Shown: positions 1 through 5,965 of the stretch, piece by piece
Numbering within the stretch: the first letter of the stretch is position 1
Layout: each line of letters opens with the position of its first letter
Assembly: GCA_031284345.1 (NCBI GenBank)
Contig: JAITAC010000094.1
Location: forward strand, 1 to 5,965
Direction of reading: 5' to 3'
Length of the DNA: 5,965 bases
Origin: Holosporaceae bacterium
Lineage (GTDB): Bacteria > Pseudomonadota > Alphaproteobacteria > UBA3830
Notes under the pieces: generated by a model
The model's input: only the letters and a program-made list of their open reading frames with translations
Database searches by the model: none
Told to the model about the DNA's origin: nothing
Program-made: the position numbers and the translations under genes

Positions 1-617
1 ATACATTAGTGAAAATATGCATAAAAGATAACGGCTGCGGCATACCACCGAATATCGTCCGAAAAATCCTCAATCAATCGCCCATCAAAACTACCAAAAC
101 CAACCGATGTGGCGTCGGGCTAGGACAGGTATATAACACCCTAAAACTCTATAACGGAAATTTGTCAGTGCAATCACAAGAGGGATTGGGCTCCTCCATA
201 ACAGTGGCATTTCCACTTGCGGAACGTCTGAACTGGATCGCCGATAAACTGGAGCTAACCAAAGGAAGCGTCATTCTAATCCTCGACGAGGATAAATCTA
301 TGCATCATGTGTGGAGCAATCTTTTAAAAAAATACTCTCCCGATTTTACCATAAAATTTTTCACTGACGGAAGAAAAACTATGGATTTTATAGATTCCTT
401 TGGTGAAAAAAATAAGATATTTTTATTGGCAGACTACGATTTAAAAAGCAACATAAGCGGTATACAGGTAATATTAGAGAGTGGCATGAAAAAACGATCG
501 CTCATTGTAACGGGGACCTACAACGATAAAATGATGCAAGAAGCAATTGAGTCATCCGGATTAAAAATACTGTTCAAGCAGTTTTTAAACGACATTCCCA
601 TCGTAGTCACCGGATAA
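1..617 (+). CDS. Hybrid sensor histidine kinase, C-terminal part (HATPase end plus receiver domain), truncated by the window
   Basis: This is the end of a two-component signalling kinase. The reading frame is open to the window edge (codons ACA TTA before the GTG at position 9), so the GTG is internal and the sensor and phospho-accepting His domains lie outside the window. Numbering residues from that GTG, the ATPase G1 box is DNGCGIP (7-13). A TTK stretch (29-31 region) and the G2 box GVGLG (35-39) follow, with a short ATP lid between them, and the domain ends near residue 70. A receiver-like domain spans about 86-202. Its acidic pair is in LDED (92-95), the likely phospho-acceptor is D142 in LLADYDL, the switch Thr is T168 in IVTG and the conserved Lys is K190 in LFKQ, where KP is usual. 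All key receiver residues therefore seem present, so it could accept a phosphate from its own or another kinase. The signal and output are unknown. The protein ends with TAA. The domain call is firm; the subfamily is not resolved. Confidence 0.86.
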   Translation, partial: TLVKICIKDNGCGIPPNIVRKILNQSPIKTTKTNRCGVGLGQVYNTLKLYNGNLSVQSQEGLGSSITVAFPLAERLNWIADKLELTKGSVILILDEDKSMHHVWSNLLKKYSPDFTIKFFTDGRKTMDFIDSFGEKNKIFLLADYDLKSNISGIQVILESGMKKRSLIVTGTYNDKMMQEAIESSGLKILFKQFLNDIPIVVTG

Positions 618-646
618 TTGTACATCCACAAAAAATTGAATAAAAT
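618..646 (+). promoter_or_regulatory. Candidate sigma70-type promoter ahead of murJ
   Basis: TTGTAC (618-623) and TAAAAT (641-646) are separated by exactly 17 bases. The -10 box matches TATAAT at 5 of 6 positions, but the -35 box matches TTGACA at only 3 of 6. The -35 box begins directly after the stop codon of the kinase gene. An alternative lies closer to murJ: TTGAAA (695-700), 16 bases, then TAGAAA (717-722). Either would give murJ its own transcription. This is pattern matching only in an AT-rich spacer, where chance matches are common. Confidence 0.3.
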
Positions 647-654
647 CAATTGAT
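634..654. repeat. Small inverted repeat and overlapping palindrome in the murJ leader
   Basis: AATTGA (634-639) and TCAATT (646-651) form a perfect 6-bp inverted repeat around a 6-base loop. The second arm overlaps a perfect 10-bp palindrome, ATCAATTGAT (645-654). The stem is all weak pairs apart from one G-C pair, and no T run follows, so it is a poor intrinsic terminator. It overlaps the candidate -10 box at 641-646, so it could instead be an operator. It could equally be chance in AT-rich DNA. Confidence 0.3.
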
Positions 655-735
655 ATCGCAACGACATTCACAAGCACAAGCAAACAATCTTGTATTGAAA
701 AAAATTACATGCTATCTAGAAAATACTTAAGTTTA

Positions 736-740
736 GAGGT
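736..740 (+). promoter_or_regulatory. Ribosome binding site deciding the murJ start
   Basis: GAGGT (736-740) is a perfect match to the core anti-Shine-Dalgarno complement and lies 4 bases before the ATG at 745. It selects 745 over the in-frame upstream ATG at 709, which has no comparable site. Placing Met1 at 745 also puts the conserved charged residues of MurJ at exactly the same numbers as in E. coli. Confidence 0.75.
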
Positions 741-744
741 AATC

Positions 745-2298
745 ATGAGTTTGATAAAAAATGTGGTAACTGTTGGCGGATGGACTATGGCTTATCGTTT
801 AAGCAGTATTCTCCGAGATGCGGTTCAGGCGAACATTCTGGGAACTACTATATTTGCTGATGCCTTCAATCTTGCATTTAAATTTGCAAATATGTTGAGA
901 AAATTATTTGCGGAAGGATCGTTTAACGCGTCATTCCTGCCAATATTTTCCAACGCCATGAAGGACAAAGGACCAGAGGAAGCTCAGAAAATTGCTTCCC
1001 AGGTACTGACGTGGCTGGTATTTCTCGTTTCATTTATAATGATCGTTTGTCTAATTTTTTTTCGATACATAATTCACGGCTATGCGCCTGGTATTGAAAC
1101 TTCATCGGAAAAATTTGAGCATCTAGTTAATTTAGGGATGGTTTGCTCGCCTTACATTGCGGCGTCTTTTTTAGTGGCGTTGTTTGGCGGCGTATTAAAT
1201 ACCATTAATAGATTTGCCATGCCAGCGGCGGCGCAGTTAGTATTGAACATTTGTGTCATTATTGCTTTATTTACGGGAGCGCTATTTTTTCCCAGTGCTG
1301 CCTATACCATGGCTTGGGGAACGTTTCTGGGCGGATTTATCCAGGTAGCGATTCTTTGGGGAAACGTAAAATTGTGCGGCCTGAACATTGGTTTCGATCT
1401 ATCTGCCATGACCGATGAGGTAAAACAATTTTTCAAAAAATTAATTTCCGGTGCCATAGGAGCGGGCGTCTGGCAGCTGAACGTATTAATTGATTTTATG
1501 GTGCTGTCGTTTCTGCCGACCGGAGCGGTTTCATATTTTTATTATATGGATCACGTCAATCAGATTCCGGTGGGCATACTGGGAATTGCCTTTAGTACTG
1601 CTCTGCTTCCGCCGCTAACCAAGGCCGTGCACGCCAAAGACAACAATACTGCTCAAAAGCAAATGAATCTGGGGTTATTATTTGCCTTTGTGTTTACTTT
1701 ACCCGCTGCTATTTTATTTATTTCGTTGAACGAGCCCATAACGGCGGCCATGTACGGTAGAGGTAATTTCGGTCCGGAGCAGGTAACTGCAGCGGCTCCG
1801 GCACTGGCGGCGTTTGCCATCGGATTGCCGTCCTATATGGTGACCAAAGTGCTTACCACAACGTTTTTTGCTCATAAAGATACGAAAACTCCGCTAAATG
1901 GAGGCATAATTTCCATCATAACCAATCTTTTGTTTATTGTGCTACTGATGCCGCTCATGAAACATACGGGAATTGCTTTGGCGACGTCTTTGTCAGCCTG
2001 GTGCAATGTGCTGTATCTGCTGTTTGCGCTCAAGAAACTTGGAACCATAAAAATTAGCTGCAACACCATAAAAGAGTGTATGAAGCAATTTGTCGTTTCC
2101 GCCGCCATGTGTGGATTAATATATTTGATGAACCTATATTATGCGAACTCTTGTTATCTGGCAGGTGGAACCACAAGAAATTTCGTGCTATTGGCGGTAA
2201 TTGGCATAGGTATAATAGGTTTCTGCATTCTGGGAAAATGTTCCGGAATGTTCGCTTTTTTGTCCGAGATAAAGGAGCTGGAGAAAGTGGAGGAATAG
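745..2298 (+). CDS. murJ: MurJ (MviN), lipid II flippase
   Basis: MurJ is the MOP-superfamily inner-membrane flippase that moves lipid II from the cytoplasmic to the periplasmic face for peptidoglycan synthesis. The protein is 517 residues, normal for the family (about 510-520), and is hydrophobic throughout, consistent with 14 membrane helices. Its N-terminus (MSLIKNVVTVGGW) aligns with E. coli MurJ without gaps. The conserved cavity residues R18, R24, D39 and R52 all fall at identical numbers, in the stretches YRL, LRDA, ADAF and MLRKLFAEGSF. Position 53 is Lys rather than Arg. The stretch before helix 8, YYMDHVNQIPVGILG, carries His270 where E. coli has the functionally critical Arg270. 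A longer form from the ATG at 709 is possible but has no good ribosome site. No strong terminator follows the TAG stop. Identification is very secure; the effect of His270 is unknown. Confidence 0.96.
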   Translation: MSLIKNVVTVGGWTMAYRLSSILRDAVQANILGTTIFADAFNLAFKFANMLRKLFAEGSFNASFLPIFSNAMKDKGPEEAQKIASQVLTWLVFLVSFIMIVCLIFFRYIIHGYAPGIETSSEKFEHLVNLGMVCSPYIAASFLVALFGGVLNTINRFAMPAAAQLVLNICVIIALFTGALFFPSAAYTMAWGTFLGGFIQVAILWGNVKLCGLNIGFDLSAMTDEVKQFFKKLISGAIGAGVWQLNVLIDFMVLSFLPTGAVSYFYYMDHVNQIPVGILGIAFSTALLPPLTKAVHAKDNNTAQKQMNLGLLFAFVFTLPAAILFISLNEPITAAMYGRGNFGPEQVTAAAPALAAFAIGLPSYMVTKVLTTTFFAHKDTKTPLNGGIISIITNLLFIVLLMPLMKHTGIALATSLSAWCNVLYLLFALKKLGTIKISCNTIKECMKQFVVSAAMCGLIYLMNLYYANSCYLAGGTTRNFVLLAVIGIGIIGFCILGKCSGMFAFLSEIKELEKVEE

Positions 2299-2477
2299 TG
2301 GAAAAATAGCGGTGTCATCTCTGGGGAGAAATATATTTAGAAAAAAATTCCAGATATAACAGTCCCATTGTGATGCCAATGGTGCTAAGATAAATTGAGC
2401 TGTTGGCGTCTCGTTTTTGGTGTGATTTTTCTGTCCTGATGTCAGCGGCTTTTTTAACGCTATGCCGATGGTGTAAT
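2299..2477. other. Intergenic gap between murJ and xth
   Basis: No convincing gene was found here. The gap holds a 14-bp repeat copy (separate entry) and a 6-bp hairpin, CCATTG (2365-2370) and CAATGG (2377-2382), with a 6-base loop and no T run after it. A weak promoter-like pair is TTGTGA (2368-2373), 17 bases, then TAAATT (2391-2396), each matching 4 of 6 consensus bases. AGCG (2444-2447) and CGCT (2458-2461) flank a T run inside their loop, which is not terminator geometry. The three-gene block that follows probably starts its own transcript here, but no site is clear. Confidence 0.4.
2336..2357 (+). repeat. Short direct repeat, copy 1 (after murJ)
   Basis: AAAATTCCAGATAT (2344-2357) recurs exactly at 5946-5959. 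Extended leftwards to 22 bases (2336-2357 against 5938-5959), 19 positions match, and AAC follows in both copies with one extra C in copy 2. Both copies lie in non-coding DNA downstream of a gene. It may belong to a short interspersed repeat family, or it may be chance. Confidence 0.4.
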
Positions 2478-3209
2478 ATGAAAATAATTTCCTGGAACGT
2501 CAATTCCATTCGGGCAAGAATTGACCCCGTCATAACAGTGCTAAATAAATTTCGTCCGGATGTTCTATTGCTGCAGGAAACGCGGGTGGAAGATCATGCA
2601 TTTCCGGTGGAATATTTCGAGGATCTTGGCTACAACATCGCTCTAAAAGGCCAAAAGGGGAAGAACGGAGTTGCTATTTTTTCCAAGCACATATTGGAGG
2701 AAGTAAACGGTAATTTCTCTTCGGAAGCTCGCTATCTGGAAGCATTTACCGGAGGAGTTTTTGTGGCTTCCGTTTATGTTCCCAACGGTCAGATGATTGG
2801 TGCCGAGCAATATCTCCATAAACTGGATTTTCTCCGGGATCTGGAAGAAAAATTCGCCGTTTTCGCTGATGAAATTTTCGTTGCCGGTGGAGACTTCAAT
2901 GTTGCTCCTTATCCGCAGGACGCGCCAACTCCGGATCATAAGGGAATTATGTGCTCGGAACCGGAGAGGGATCTCATAAAAAACATTCGGGACGCGGGCT
3001 TCTCTGATATTCTGGAGCAAAAAGGACGTACCTGGTGGGACTATCGCCGTCCGAGTAATTTTGCGCAGGATGTCGGCTTCCGTCTGGATCATTTTTATTT
3101 ATCTTCCAAAGCCAATGAGCTTTTTAAAAATGGCGAAGTTATACGTTTTGCCCGAGAACTTCCGCGACCGTCGGATCATGCTCCCATAATTTGCGAGCTA
3201 AGCATATGA
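2478..3209 (+). CDS. xth: Exonuclease III-type AP endonuclease
   Basis: This is a cytoplasmic base-excision repair enzyme of the Mg-dependent endonuclease/exonuclease/phosphatase superfamily. It cleaves DNA 5' of abasic sites and trims 3' blocked ends. The protein is 243 residues, slightly short for the family (E. coli ExoIII is 268). The active site is complete: W6-N7 in SWNVNSIR, E34 in LLLQET, Y100 in VYVPNG, D139 and N141 in GGDFNVAP, W186-W187-D188 in the substrate loop, D204 in GFRLDH, and the terminal D233-H234 in PSDHAP. The ATG at 2478 was chosen because family members begin M-K/R-I-x-S-W-N. An upstream in-frame TTG (2403) and ATG (2439) would add an unrelated leader. Only a weak GGTG site precedes 2478. 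The TGA stop overlaps the next gene's ATG (ATGA), which points to co-transcription and coupled translation with the glycosyltransferase. The exoA/xthA subclass is not resolved. Confidence 0.95.
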   Translation: MKIISWNVNSIRARIDPVITVLNKFRPDVLLLQETRVEDHAFPVEYFEDLGYNIALKGQKGKNGVAIFSKHILEEVNGNFSSEARYLEAFTGGVFVASVYVPNGQMIGAEQYLHKLDFLRDLEEKFAVFADEIFVAGGDFNVAPYPQDAPTPDHKGIMCSEPERDLIKNIRDAGFSDILEQKGRTWWDYRRPSNFAQDVGFRLDHFYLSSKANELFKNGEVIRFARELPRPSDHAPIICELSI

Positions 3210-4279
3210 AATACAAATTAATACAAATTCTAGTATGTATGGTCTCCGGAGCCATTACGCTGCTGATGATCATTCAGTCCATTAAATTTACCCATATCAT
3301 GGGCGATTCCGGTTTTTGGAAACTTTTTTTCTCATCGATCTGCATTATGCTAATGTTGCTTCTTCCGTTCCCGTGGCCATGGAAGCTTCATACATTCTTC
3401 AGGCACAAAGGAAAGTTTCATCTTGTTCCCTACAATTTTGTATATGAAGATTGGCGATTGCTTTTGGATATAAGGGATAAAACTAAAAAGGAGCTGCCGA
3501 AATTTAGAGAAATTAATAACGGGAAAATTACATCCTACATCATAAATCTTGAGCGTGCGCAAGAGCGACTGAACTATGTTCTGCCGCAAATTTCTTCCTT
3601 GGGCATTCCATACGAGATAATTCCTGCCATTGATGGTAACAAAATACTTTTAGAACCCTCAGATAATGCGGATTTTGTTGTCAACATGGATACCTATAAA
3701 TATATTTTCCGGATGCAGCCGGAACCGGGCACCATTGGCTGTTCTCTAAGCCATGAAAAAGCGCTGAAGCAATTTTTGCGATCCGACAACGAATTTGCCA
3801 TTATTTTTGAAGATGATGTGTTTTTTGATCCGCGAAAATTATCGGTGCTAATAGAAGATCTGGTCCAGAAAAAGCACAAATGGGATATAGTTAGTTTTGA
3901 ATTGAATCATCATGGTCATCCGGTATCGATAGCGGAGCTGCCCTATGACAAGAAATTGGTCCTATACCTGACCAACGTAAAGCACTCGGGAGCTTACATG
4001 ATAAATCGAAAAACCGCCAACAAATTAATCAAGAATTTTTTCCCCATAGAAATGCCCTTCGATCATTATTTTAGCAGGTCTTGGGAACACGGCATACAAT
4101 TTTGCGGAGTAGAGCCAAGACCTGGAAAACAGGAGTTCGGAAATTCCCAAATAAAAAATTGCGAAAAGCAGAAAACGAAGTCTTTATTCACAGCAGTTAC
4201 GAGTTTTTTTTATAATGTTAATTCTTCCATAGCTCATAGCTTATACAATTTTTTTTGTTATTTATTTAGATGGTTTTAG
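3206..4279 (+). CDS. Membrane-anchored glycosyltransferase family 25 protein (LPS/surface glycan type)
   Basis: This is a likely sugar transferase of family GT25, whose characterised bacterial members add galactose or similar sugars to LPS or lipooligosaccharide. The catalytic part runs from about residue 107 to 310. It has SYIINLERAQERL (110-122), IPAIDG (139-144), GTIGCSLSHEKAL (175-187), the acidic metal/donor motif FEDDV (201-205), HSGAYMINR (260-268) and PFDHYF (284-289). Unusually, about 100 residues precede this domain. They include two predicted membrane helices (about 5-26 and 38-56), then a basic stretch (60-70) suggesting the catalytic part faces the cytoplasm. The C-terminal 30 residues are aromatic and may also touch the membrane. 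The length is 357 residues against about 250 for typical bacterial members. The ATG at 3206 overlaps the xth stop by 4 bp, and no strong ribosome site is seen, so coupled translation is likely. ftsI begins 9 bp after the stop. The family call is secure; sugar and acceptor are unknown. Confidence 0.88.
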   Translation: MKYKLIQILVCMVSGAITLLMIIQSIKFTHIMGDSGFWKLFFSSICIMLMLLLPFPWPWKLHTFFRHKGKFHLVPYNFVYEDWRLLLDIRDKTKKELPKFREINNGKITSYIINLERAQERLNYVLPQISSLGIPYEIIPAIDGNKILLEPSDNADFVVNMDTYKYIFRMQPEPGTIGCSLSHEKALKQFLRSDNEFAIIFEDDVFFDPRKLSVLIEDLVQKKHKWDIVSFELNHHGHPVSIAELPYDKKLVLYLTNVKHSGAYMINRKTANKLIKNFFPIEMPFDHYFSRSWEHGIQFCGVEPRPGKQEFGNSQIKNCEKQKTKSLFTAVTSFFYNVNSSIAHSLYNFFCYLFRWF

Positions 4280-4288
4280 ATGTAGGGT

Positions 4289-5935
4289 ATGTATCAGGGG
4301 ATAGGAAATAATATTTATTCGGTAGCGTCTCGGTCGGTAAAAATGGCGAAGCAGCGGGTATTTATGTCCGTGAGTGTATTTTTGCTGTTGTTCGCGCTGC
4401 TGATAGTGCGTCTGGCCTACATCATGATAATAAACGGAAATCAGCAGGACAAATTTTTCGATTCCGTTCCAGCCATAATTTCTCGTTCTGATATAATTGA
4501 TAGAAACGGCAACATAATTGCCACCAGTTTGCCCACCGTATCGTTGTATGCCTGTCCTCACGAGATTATGGATCTGGACGAAGCCGCTAGCAAATTAGCT
4601 AATGTGTTTCCGGATCTGGACGAAAAAAATATCAAGGAAAAATTATCTTCGGCCAGGAAATTTATCTGGCTAAAGCGACATTTATCGCCCAAGAAGGAGC
4701 AATTGGTGCTGAACCAAGGTATTCCGGGACTGCATTTTTTTAAAACCGAAAAAAGAGTTTATCCGGACAGAAATCTGCTGGCGCATGTCATTGGTGGAAC
4801 GGACATTGATAACATGGGCATTGCGGGCGTCGAAAAAGTCTTTGACGAATTGCTGAAATCGTCGAATGCTCCTCTGACTCTTTCCATCGACATGAAGGTG
4901 CAGCACGCTGTGCATGACGAATTGCAGAAAAGTCTCGAGGAATTCAGCGCCATTGGCGGTGCAGCCATAGTCATGAAAATATCTACCGGAGAAATTATTT
5001 CGATGGTCTCGCTGCCGGATTTTGATCCCAACAAAAACTCAGATCCAACGGATAAAGAGCGTTTCAACATGGTCACTTCGTCCGCCGTTGAGCCAGGATC
5101 TTCGGCAAAAATATTCAACACTGCCATGGCGCTGGAAACCGGAAAAATTACTCCATTTACCCAATTTGACGCCAGATATCCCCTGAAAGTCGGTAAATTT
5201 ATCATACACGATTTTAAGGGACAGGCGAGGTTTCTATCGGTCGAAGAAATTTTAAAATACTCTTCCAATATTGGATCCGCAAAAATCGCGCTGGAGGTCG
5301 GAGCGAGCGCCCAGAAACAATTTTTCAAAAAGATCGGACTGCTGGATCCGGTATACTGCGAGCTGAGCGAAAGCCAGCACCCTCTCTATCCGCGCCAGTG
5401 GAGCGACGTGAGCGCCATGACCATATCGTTTGGCCACGGCATAGCGTTGAGTCCACTGCACCTTATCAGCGTTTTTTCCGGATTGCTGAACAATGGACTG
5501 CTGGTTCCACCTACACTTCTCAAAAAAGAAAGGGCTCTCTCGGAAAAAGCAATTATATCTCCGGAAGTATCGTACCAACTGAAAGCACTGCTGAGAATCA
5601 ATGTTACCGAGGGGAAACATAAACTCGCCGACGTGCCTGGATATTGCGTCGGTGGAAAATCCGGAACAGCAGAGAAACTCAAAAAAGGACATTATATGAA
5701 GAACGCTAACTACTGCGGGTTCATCGGAGCATTCCCCATGACAGATCCGTTGTATGCCGTGTATGTGCTGCTGGACGAGCCAAAAGCATCAGCCAAAACC
5801 TACGGATACGCCACTGCCGGCTGGAATGCAACCCCAACAGCGGCGAAAATCATTCACAGAATCGGTCCGCTGCTGGGCGTTATGGCAATTTCCACCGAAG
5901 AACCCGACTGGAAAAAAAAGCTGAAGATACCATAG
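4289..5935 (+). CDS. ftsI: FtsI / PBP3, septal peptidoglycan DD-transpeptidase
   Basis: This class B penicillin-binding protein cross-links peptidoglycan at the division septum and is a target of beta-lactams. It has a short cytoplasmic tail, one membrane helix at about 24-47, a PBP dimerisation domain at about 60-210 (RSDIIDRNGN at 66-75, RVYPDR at 156-161, then GVEKVFD), and a transpeptidase domain to the end. All three active-site motifs are present: S271-S-A-K274 (in EPGSSAKIF), S325-S-N327, and K457-S-G-T460. The length is 548 residues (E. coli FtsI 588), and no PASTA domains are seen. The ATG at 4289 is the first start possible after an in-frame TAG at 4283. Its only nearby purine run (AGGG) is too close to be a good ribosome site, so the ATG at 4343 is an alternative that would still leave the helix intact. 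ftsL, rsmH and murE are not beside it. It is distinguished from elongation-type PBP2 (MrdA) by the alphaproteobacterial FtsI-like order and the single compact dimerisation domain. The PBP class B call is near certain, and FtsI is the better subgroup. Confidence 0.94.
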   Translation: MYQGIGNNIYSVASRSVKMAKQRVFMSVSVFLLLFALLIVRLAYIMIINGNQQDKFFDSVPAIISRSDIIDRNGNIIATSLPTVSLYACPHEIMDLDEAASKLANVFPDLDEKNIKEKLSSARKFIWLKRHLSPKKEQLVLNQGIPGLHFFKTEKRVYPDRNLLAHVIGGTDIDNMGIAGVEKVFDELLKSSNAPLTLSIDMKVQHAVHDELQKSLEEFSAIGGAAIVMKISTGEIISMVSLPDFDPNKNSDPTDKERFNMVTSSAVEPGSSAKIFNTAMALETGKITPFTQFDARYPLKVGKFIIHDFKGQARFLSVEEILKYSSNIGSAKIALEVGASAQKQFFKKIGLLDPVYCELSESQHPLYPRQWSDVSAMTISFGHGIALSPLHLISVFSGLLNNGLLVPPTLLKKERALSEKAIISPEVSYQLKALLRINVTEGKHKLADVPGYCVGGKSGTAEKLKKGHYMKNANYCGFIGAFPMTDPLYAVYVLLDEPKASAKTYGYATAGWNATPTAAKIIHRIGPLLGVMAISTEEPDWKKKLKIP

Positions 5936-5937
5936 AC

Positions 5938-5959
5938 TTTATTATAAAATTCCAGATAT
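5938..5959 (+). repeat. Short direct repeat, copy 2 (after ftsI)
   Basis: This is the second copy of the AAAATTCCAGATAT element (5946-5959), with partial similarity extending left to 5938. It begins 3 bases after the ftsI stop codon and runs almost to the window edge, so any larger element to the right cannot be seen. Confidence 0.4.
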
Positions 5960-5965
5960 CAACGT

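Noticed and set aside
709..744. A 12-codon upstream extension of murJ from the ATG at 709
   Set aside because: The ATG at 745 has a good ribosome site and gives exact residue numbering with E. coli MurJ. The extension has neither.
2365..2382. Hairpin CCATTG/CAATGG as a murJ terminator
   Set aside because: The 6-bp stem is weak and no T run follows it, so it does not meet intrinsic terminator criteria.
2403..2477. An N-terminal extension of the ExoIII protein from TTG 2403 or ATG 2439
   Set aside because: ExoIII proteins start at the M-K-I-x-S-W-N stretch, and the extra residues match nothing in the family.
2315..2533. A 72-residue minus-strand frame across the murJ-xth gap, considered as a small gene
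   Set aside because: It runs into the xth 5' end in antisense, has no clear ribosome site, and has no recognisable features.
2643..3092. A 149-residue open frame on the minus strand inside xth
   Set aside because: It is fully antisense to conserved ExoIII motifs, with no recognisable domain and no ribosome site.
4277..4291. Amber (TAG) recoding or a pyrrolysine-like system at the GT25-ftsI junction
   Set aside because: TAG also ends murJ and ftsI as an ordinary stop, and nothing in the window suggests recoding machinery or a stimulating structure. Reinitiation is the simpler reading.
4759..5328. A 189-residue open frame on the minus strand inside ftsI
   Set aside because: It lies wholly antisense to strongly conserved FtsI sequence, including two active-site motifs, and its translation resembles no family I recognise. 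Its length reflects the codon use of the sense gene.
5252..5692. Overlapping minus-strand open frames (146 and 98 residues) at the ftsI 3' end
   Set aside because: Both overlap each other and the conserved transpeptidase region, so they are shadow frames.

Overview
The window looks like a stretch of chromosome from a Gram-negative bacterium. It is most likely an alphaproteobacterium, possibly of the host-associated Holosporales or a similar AT-rich lineage. That placement is inferred from the style of the MurJ, FtsI and ExoIII proteins, from a moderate AT bias (roughly 40% G+C by eye on sampled lines), and from the histidine kinase-receiver protein at the left edge. It is not proven. The standard code applies: Trp is TGG, and TGA, TAA and TAG all act as stops.

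Layout, all genes on the + strand. (1) Positions 1-617 hold the 3' end of a hybrid histidine kinase (end of the ATPase domain plus a C-terminal receiver), cut by the window edge. (2) A 127-bp gap (618-744) carries a candidate promoter, a small inverted repeat and a clear Shine-Dalgarno site. (3) Positions 745-2298 encode MurJ (MviN), the lipid II flippase. (4) A 179-bp gap (2299-2477) holds a small hairpin and one copy of a 14-bp repeat. (5) Positions 2478-5935 are a tight three-gene block: an ExoIII-type AP endonuclease (xth), a membrane-anchored family 25 glycosyltransferase, and ftsI (septal peptidoglycan transpeptidase, PBP3). The first two genes share an ATGA overlap. The last two are 9 bp apart and in the same frame. 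A second copy of the 14-bp repeat sits just after ftsI at the right edge.

Functionally, MurJ delivers lipid II to the periplasm and FtsI cross-links peptidoglycan made from it at the septum, so two cell-wall genes flank a DNA repair gene and a surface-sugar transferase. The cell must make peptidoglycan and probably LPS or another surface glycan. The oddest points are a His in MurJ where E. coli has the essential lipid-II-contacting Arg270, the two-helix membrane anchor on the GT25 enzyme, and an ftsI gene lying outside the usual mraZ-rsmH-ftsL-ftsI-murE order. I found no CRISPR array, tRNA, rRNA, insertion sequence or clear novel defence or mobile system.
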